Source of the DNA: CAVYXZ01 sp965223835 | Lineage (GTDB): Bacteria > Chloroflexota > Anaerolineae > Aggregatilineales > Phototrophicaceae | NCBI GenBank assembly: GCA_965223835.1 | Contig: CBDCXQ010000001.1 | Location: 6,138,001 to 6,202,000 of the forward strand | Reading direction: 5' to 3' | DNA: 64,000 nt | Shown here: piece after piece, positions 59,988 through 64,000 of the stretch | Numbering within the stretch: the stretch's first letter is position 1 | Layout of the letters: every line of letters begins with the position of its first letter | The notes under the pieces: model-generated | What the model was told of the DNA's origin: nothing | Databases searched by the model: none | What the model saw: only the letters and a program-made list of their open reading frames with translations | Translations under genes and position numbers: made by a program

Positions 59988-60782
59988 ATGCTGAAATCAC
60001 CATCCATTAAAACCTGGCGAGCGATAGCCTTACCCGTTGAGCACGGAAGCTGGAGTTTCTGGCTGGAACCGGTGTTACTGGGCTTCTTGGTTGCCCCCAG
60101 TATTGCTGGTCTGTGGCTGATCGGCGCATCGTTGGCGATCTTTCTCATCCGACAACCCTTGAAAATCGTTTGGACCGATCGGCAGCGCCAGCGGCGTTAT
60201 CAGCGGACTCGATTGGCCGAGCGTTTTGTTGGCTTGTATGTTGTGATTGCGGTTGTGATGGGCCTTATCGCTTTTGTTATGTCGCCAGCAGCTGATTTTC
60301 TACTGCCATTCTTGCTCGTGAGTCCGCTGGTGATCGTGCAAGTGTATTTCGATGTGCGTCATGAAAGCCGTCACTGGCTGCCAGAAGTTACGGCGACCAT
60401 CATCCTTGCCAGTATCGCGGCCAGCATCGGGCTACTGGGCGGGTGGCCGTTGCTCCCGGCGTTGGCGTTGAGCGTTATTATCATCACCCGCGCGGTCCCG
60501 ACCGTGTTTTATGTTCGCGCCCGACTCCGCCTGGAAAAAGGACAAGCCGCCACTGCGATGATCTCGACGACCTTGCATGTAATTGCTCTGATCGTGCTGG
60601 TGATTTTCACCTGGCTTGAGCTGATACCATTGCTGTCGGTTATCGCTGGCTTGATGTTGTTGGCCCGCGCGGTTCATGGCCTATCACGCTGGCGGCGTCC
60701 GGCCCGGCCTCAGATTATCGGTGTACAGGAGATTGTTTTCGGGCTGATTACCATTACAATGGCTGGGCTTGGATTTGTCTAA
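59988..60782 (+). CDS. YwiC-like integral membrane protein
   Basis: A 264-aa protein with about eight membrane segments. The N-terminus carries LPVEHGSWSFWLEPVLLGFLV, matching the YwiC-like (PF14256) pattern P-x-E-H-G-x-W. Other features are the basic loop VWTDRQRQRRYQRTRLAERF and the central strand VSPLVIVQVYFDVRHESRHWLPE. YwiC-like proteins are of unknown function and are often near nitrate-respiration or metal genes. It lies immediately after fbpB and 35 nt before fbpC, inside an iron-import operon. Confidence 0.85.
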   Translation: MLKSPSIKTWRAIALPVEHGSWSFWLEPVLLGFLVAPSIAGLWLIGASLAIFLIRQPLKIVWTDRQRQRRYQRTRLAERFVGLYVVIAVVMGLIAFVMSPAADFLLPFLLVSPLVIVQVYFDVRHESRHWLPEVTATIILASIAASIGLLGGWPLLPALALSVIIITRAVPTVFYVRARLRLEKGQAATAMISTTLHVIALIVLVIFTWLELIPLLSVIAGLMLLARAVHGLSRWRRPARPQIIGVQEIVFGLITITMAGLGFV

Positions 60783-60817
60783 CCTGATGTAATGAAGCCC
60801 CAATATCCAATCAAGCT

Positions 60818-61843
60818 ATGACTTACGCACTGCACTGCACCAACCTCAGTAAAACGTTTGATAATGTCGTCGCGCTGCGCAGCGTCGATCTGGCGGCCAA
60901 AGCCGGGCAATTGCTGGCACTGCTGGGTCCCAGCGGTGGCGGCAAAACGACGACTCTGCGCTTGATTGCCGGTTTTGAAACGCCGGATAGCGGTACGATT
61001 CGCATTAACGGGCAAACGGTGGTGGATGAACACACATTTGTCGAACCTGAGGATCGACGCATCGGCATGGTGTTCCAGGATTATGCGTTGTTCCCCCACC
61101 TGAACATCGCTGAGAACATTGCCTTTGGCCTGCGGACCAACAAAGATGAAAAACAACAGATCGTCGGTGACATGCTGGAACTGGTGGGCTTGGCGGACGC
61201 TGGCAAACGGATGCCTTATGAACTCTCCGGCGGGCAGCAGCAACGAGTTGCACTGGCACGGGCGCTGGCTCCCAATCCGGCGATTGTACTGCTGGACGAA
61301 CCGTTTTCGAATCTCGACACCGCGCTGCGGGCACAGGTCCGGGCCGATGTACGCACTATCTTACGCGAAGCTGGAACAACGGCGATTTTTGTCACGCATG
61401 ACCAGGAGGAAGCGCTCAGTCTGGCGGATGAAGTGGCGGTGATGCTGGATGGACGCGTCGCCCAGGTTGCGCCGCCCCAGCAACTTTATCACTTGCCGGT
61501 GAGCCGTGCAGTAGCTACCTTTGTCGGCGAAGCCAATTTGCTGCCGGGTGATGCGCACGGAATGGTGGCCGATTGTGTATTGGGTCGCGTTGCATTATTG
61601 CAGCATCACGAAGGTGCGGTCGATCTCATGCTGCGGCCTGAAGCCTTGCAGTTGGCAGTTGTTGAAGAAGCTGGCATAGCCCAGGTGCTGTGGCGTGAGT
61701 TTTACGGGCATGACCAGCGTGTTGGTTTGCAATTGTTCGACGGCCCGCAGCTCGTGGCCCGGGCCGATTCAAATCAGATTTTTCAGCCCGGTCAGCAGGC
61801 GACGATCAGCGTTCCCCAGCCCGTACCGGCTTTTGGGCGTTAA
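60818..61843 (+). CDS. fbpC: Fe(III) ABC transporter ATP-binding protein
   Basis: A 341-aa ATPase. Walker A is LLGPSGGGKTTTLR, the Q-loop VFQDYALFPHL, the signature LSGGQQQRVALARAL and Walker B IVLLDEPFSNLD, followed by the H-loop FVTHDQEE. A C-terminal TOBE-like regulatory domain of about 100 residues (from FVGEANLLPG) follows. It energises FbpB. Because modAB has no ATPase nearby, it could in principle serve that system too, which is only a guess. Confidence 0.94.
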   Translation: MTYALHCTNLSKTFDNVVALRSVDLAAKAGQLLALLGPSGGGKTTTLRLIAGFETPDSGTIRINGQTVVDEHTFVEPEDRRIGMVFQDYALFPHLNIAENIAFGLRTNKDEKQQIVGDMLELVGLADAGKRMPYELSGGQQQRVALARALAPNPAIVLLDEPFSNLDTALRAQVRADVRTILREAGTTAIFVTHDQEEALSLADEVAVMLDGRVAQVAPPQQLYHLPVSRAVATFVGEANLLPGDAHGMVADCVLGRVALLQHHEGAVDLMLRPEALQLAVVEEAGIAQVLWREFYGHDQRVGLQLFDGPQLVARADSNQIFQPGQQATISVPQPVPAFGR

Positions 61844-62050
61844 AATCCATTTGCTCATATGGTCATAATGTATTGGCGGGCAGATCATCGTCATATCCGG
61901 GAGAGTGTGGTGTGTAACGTTGACGGCATTACTGACATGGGTAGCGTTGAATTCTCGTATCAGTGCGTCCTGCTTGACAACTGGTGCTTTCATTCATCTC
62001 CCGAATTGACTCATGCCACTGACATTGACACGCCCCCATTGCGGTCAATC

Positions 62051-62079
62051 TTGACACCTCTGTTCGTACATGATAGGAT
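62051..62079 (+). promoter_or_regulatory. Sigma70-type promoter of the SAM-riboswitch transcript
   Basis: TTGACA (62051-62056), 17-bp spacer and TAGGAT (62074-62079). Transcription would start near 62086, just upstream of the riboswitch. Confidence 0.75.
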
Positions 62080-62099
62080 TTCCGCATAAATGCATAGCA

Positions 62100-62200
62100 A
62101 TCATCCAGAGCGAGGGAGGGATTGGCCCTATGATCTCGCGGCAACCCCCGAAGCGTCGGGAAGGTGCCAAATCCATCAGGCCCAGTGCCTGGAAGATGAT
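62100..62200 (+). promoter_or_regulatory. SAM-I (S-box) riboswitch
   Basis: The conserved S-box order is present: closing helix ATCATC (62100-62105) with GATGAT (62195-62200), then AGAG..GGAGGGA-TTGGCCC-ATGA, GGCAACC, a hairpin, GGTGCCAAATCC, and CAGG..CCTGG. High SAM should favour the terminator at 62224-62256 and turn the downstream gene off. The expression platform is a standard terminator about 24 nt after the aptamer. Confidence 0.9.
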
Positions 62201-62223
62201 GGTGTCTACAGATCACTCGCGAC

Positions 62224-62256
62224 GCTCCTTCTTCAACATTGGAAGGGGCTTTTTTG
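62224..62256 (+). terminator. Riboswitch-controlled terminator
   Basis: GCTCCTTC (62224-62231) pairs with GAAGGGGC (62242-62249), one G-U pair, followed by TTTTTT. It lies 16 nt before the phosphorylase ATG and after the SAM-I aptamer. Confidence 0.85.
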
Positions 62257-62271
62257 TTTTTGAGGGCGGCC

Positions 62272-63066
62272 ATGCAAAATCATGAGTACCCCATTCTGGA
62301 GTTCGATCCAGAGCGCATCGCTATGATTGAGCCAAAGAATCCAACTGAAGACTTGCAAATCCCTGAAGCCTGTGTGTTGTGTTTCTTTAATGAAGTATTG
62401 GCGGCTGTCGAGGCGAACACCACAATTAAGACAGAGATCGTTCACCAACTGAACAGCGAGATCGGTGATGTACCCGTCTACATTATCGAGTATCAGGGAC
62501 AGTTGTGTACGGTGGTGCATCCGGGCGTGGGTGCGCCGTTATCCGCTGCTTTCCTGGAAGCCATGATCGCGTTGGGCTGCAAGCAGTTCATTGCTTGTGG
62601 GGGTGCCGGGGTTTTGCACAGTGATCTGGCCGTTGGGCAAGTGGTAATTCCGACCAGTGCGATTCGCGATGAAGGCACATCATATCATTACTTGCCCGCC
62701 GGGCGCGAAGTTGAACCATCACCCGCCGGGGTAGCCGCGATTGAAGCGACGTTGGCCGCGCATCATGTCCCCTATGTAAAAGGTAAGACCTGGACGACCG
62801 ACGCCATCTTCCGCGAGACCCCAGCCAAAGTCCAACGGCGGCGTGATGAAGGCTGCCTGACCGTCGAGATGGAATCAGCGGCCTTTTTTGCAGTCGCTCA
62901 ATTCCGGGGTGTGACCTTTGCCCAGATGCTGTATGGCGGCGATGACCTGGGAGGGGATGAATGGGATCATCGGGATTGGATCCGCCAGCCGTCGACGCGC
63001 GAAAAGTTGCTGTGGCTGGCGGTAGAGTCCGCCCAACGGCTGATGAACGGCGAGGTGCCATCGTGA
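62272..63066 (+). CDS. Nucleoside phosphorylase (uridine/purine phosphorylase family)
   Basis: A 264-aa PNP/UDP-family phosphorylase. It shows VVHPGVGAPLSAAFLEAMIALGCKQFIACGGAGVL (phosphate and ribose loops), VIPTSAIRDEGTSYHYLP and the nucleoside-binding CLTVEMESAAFFAVAQF. ATG 62272 lies inside the transcript, directly downstream of the riboswitch terminator; the ORF is open to 62239, which overlaps the terminator. A SAM-responsive switch ahead of it points to methylthioadenosine or S-adenosylhomocysteine/adenosine salvage in methionine metabolism. The next gene overlaps by 4 nt. Confidence 0.9.
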   Translation: MQNHEYPILEFDPERIAMIEPKNPTEDLQIPEACVLCFFNEVLAAVEANTTIKTEIVHQLNSEIGDVPVYIIEYQGQLCTVVHPGVGAPLSAAFLEAMIALGCKQFIACGGAGVLHSDLAVGQVVIPTSAIRDEGTSYHYLPAGREVEPSPAGVAAIEATLAAHHVPYVKGKTWTTDAIFRETPAKVQRRRDEGCLTVEMESAAFFAVAQFRGVTFAQMLYGGDDLGGDEWDHRDWIRQPSTREKLLWLAVESAQRLMNGEVPS

Positions 63067-63668
63067 CCGACTTTCAGCCCGACATCGTGGCCCTGCAATT
63101 GGCTGCCGAACAGCGCGAATGGAACACGTTGCAGGATACACTCAAGCGCGTGCTCACCCTGCTGGAACCGGTGGCTGCTCTGGAAATCGCAGCGGTACGC
63201 ATTCACGAGCATCTGCCGCGCTTCGAACATTATTATCCCGAAGCGGGCTGGGTGCGCGAACTGGTATTGGGAGTCGTGTCGTATGCCATTGCGCCCAAAG
63301 AGCTGCCGGATCATGCCGTGAATCAGTTTCCCAGTCCAGGCTGTGGCAATTATGTCAGTGCTGTTTTGGATCTGGCACGGACCGTACAGCCGGGAGTCTC
63401 ACCATTTGAGCGCTATAGCTTTCTCACCAACGCCATCGCCAATACGATTCTAGCGGAACTCATGGATACTTATTACAGTGCCCGCTTCGATTTGTGGGAA
63501 CGCTTGAATACGCAAGCTGATGAGCACGACCCGGTAACCGGATTAACCGTCCGGCAAGCAATCACGATGCGGTTCTGGTCTGACCCAGCCGTTGCGACTC
63601 AGGATACCGCCGCCTGGCTGGAAATCGCCAAGGCGGTGAGGGTTAAGCTAGATGAGCAATTTCATTAA
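63063..63668 (+). CDS. Hypothetical protein coupled to the phosphorylase
   Basis: A 201-aa helical, soluble protein starting at GTG 63063, overlapping the phosphorylase stop (GTGA). No signal peptide or clear motif is present. Notable parts are ALEIAAVRIHEHLPRFEHYYPEAGWVRELVLG, with conserved-looking Cys-Gly (PGCGNYVSAVLDLA), and a helical C-terminus. Because it is coupled to the riboswitch gene it should be SAM-regulated too. Function unknown. Confidence 0.75.
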   Translation: MTDFQPDIVALQLAAEQREWNTLQDTLKRVLTLLEPVAALEIAAVRIHEHLPRFEHYYPEAGWVRELVLGVVSYAIAPKELPDHAVNQFPSPGCGNYVSAVLDLARTVQPGVSPFERYSFLTNAIANTILAELMDTYYSARFDLWERLNTQADEHDPVTGLTVRQAITMRFWSDPAVATQDTAAWLEIAKAVRVKLDEQFH

Positions 63669-63690
63669 GGGAATGCGAACAGATGTTATA

Positions 63691-63711
63691 TATCCCAATG
63701 TATTTGGGATA
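63691..63711 (+). repeat. Inverted repeat before the right-edge gene
   Basis: TATCCCAA (63691-63698) and TTGGGATA (63704-63711) form a perfect 8-bp inverted repeat with a 5-nt centre, 12 nt before ATG 63724. It may be an operator or a translation-control hairpin. Confidence 0.5.
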
Positions 63712-63723
63712 AAGTTGGGAAAT

Positions 63724-64000
63724 ATGCACCTGATTACACTAGCCGGGCTGGTCTCGGTAGAAAAGGGCGAACTAACCATCGGCCTGGCACAGCATTTTGC
63801 GCAAGCCGGAATGGCCGTCACTGTCATTGACAATATCGGACGTTTGCCGCTGGACACCAAGCATCTGTGGCAGGTTGATTATGTGCGCCTACAGACAGAT
63901 TTACCGGCTGAGTTGCCGCTGGTGATTGAGCAACTGGATAGCGATGTGGTGCTGCTGGCCGCGAATGAGACCATTGCGCCCGATGACCTGTTTGTCTTAC
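63724..64000 (+). CDS. Partial gene at right edge, possibly P-loop-like
   Basis: The frame from ATG 63724 stays open to the end, giving 92 residues of an incomplete protein. It starts MHLITLAGLVSVEKGELTIG, a pattern where a short hydrophobic strand is followed by a Gly-rich loop with Glu-Lys-Gly, reminiscent of a deviant Walker A in SIMIBI/ParA-like ATPases. The rest alternates strands and helices (MAVTVIDNIG, DSDVVLLAANE). The family is not recognised. Confidence 0.55.
   Translation, partial: MHLITLAGLVSVEKGELTIGLAQHFAQAGMAVTVIDNIGRLPLDTKHLWQVDYVRLQTDLPAELPLVIEQLDSDVVLLAANETIAPDDLFVL

Overview
The window reads as bacterial chromosome of moderate to fairly high GC, densely coded, with short intergenic gaps, many 4-nt start/stop overlaps and sigma70-type promoters. 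Several features fit Chloroflexota: an F420-type DUF385 protein, DUF951, a MGDG-synthase-like GT28 enzyme, PPC-repeat secreted proteins, a decayed NACHT-type C-terminus and a very large sugar-acid/sulfatase locus. This is an inference; the window has no rRNA or other strong marker.

Layout. Positions 1-13.5 kb hold mixed housekeeping and accessory genes: secreted small proteins, a PhyH oxygenase, a VOC protein, htpG, ferritin, modAB without modC, a methyltransferase, a phosphotransferase, a hotdog thioesterase, a PAS histidine kinase and a PPC-repeat exoprotein. From 13.6 to 20.8 kb there are two divergent membrane glycosyltransferases and tsaD. Here a 492-bp segment (end of the glycosyltransferase plus start of tsaD) occurs twice and brackets a 2.5-kb insert with a binding-protein-fold gene and an aldo/keto reductase, a layout like single-crossover integration. 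From 20.9 to 26.9 kb come two tiny glycine-rich membrane proteins, a GT28/DUF951 pair, GNAT, DUF385, a lipoprotein/polyferredoxin pair and tRNA-Ser(GGA), followed by a remnant that looks like a NACHT C-terminus.

From 27.2 to 51.2 kb lies a catabolic island on the minus strand, in two blocks. Block one (41.3 to 27.2 kb) is a GntR regulator, DapA-type lyase, two sulfatases, a sugar ABC importer with a Tat-exported binding protein, two PhyH oxygenases, two BNR/sialidase-fold proteins, an HpaI-type aldolase and an FAD oxidoreductase. Block two (51.2 to 44.1 kb) is a Gfo/Idh dehydrogenase, enolase-superfamily dehydratase, third sulfatase, Ldh-type dehydrogenase, aldo/keto reductase and a glycosidase-like propeller. 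The promoters of both blocks carry the same 13-bp word inside a 17-bp spacer, so they are probably co-regulated. Together they suggest uptake of small sulfated sugars, desulfation in the cytoplasm, oxidation, dehydration and aldol cleavage. Between the blocks, on the plus strand, sits a divergent GroEL-like protein whose catalytic Asp398 equivalent is Arg, translationally coupled to an Asp-box beta-propeller.

From 52.0 to 56.6 kb is a compact six-gene operon: E2-like, JAB-like, E1/ThiF-like, a 94-aa protein, a long PCMT methyltransferase and a Nudix hydrolase. It is a ubiquitin-type conjugation cassette with no recognisable ubiquitin-like modifier, and is the strongest candidate for an undescribed system. 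From 57 to 61.8 kb is an Fe(III) ABC importer (fbpA, fbpB, YwiC-like gene, fbpC) with structured leaders. At 62.0-63.7 kb a SAM-I riboswitch with terminator precedes a nucleoside phosphorylase gene and a coupled hypothetical gene. A partial gene runs off the right edge.
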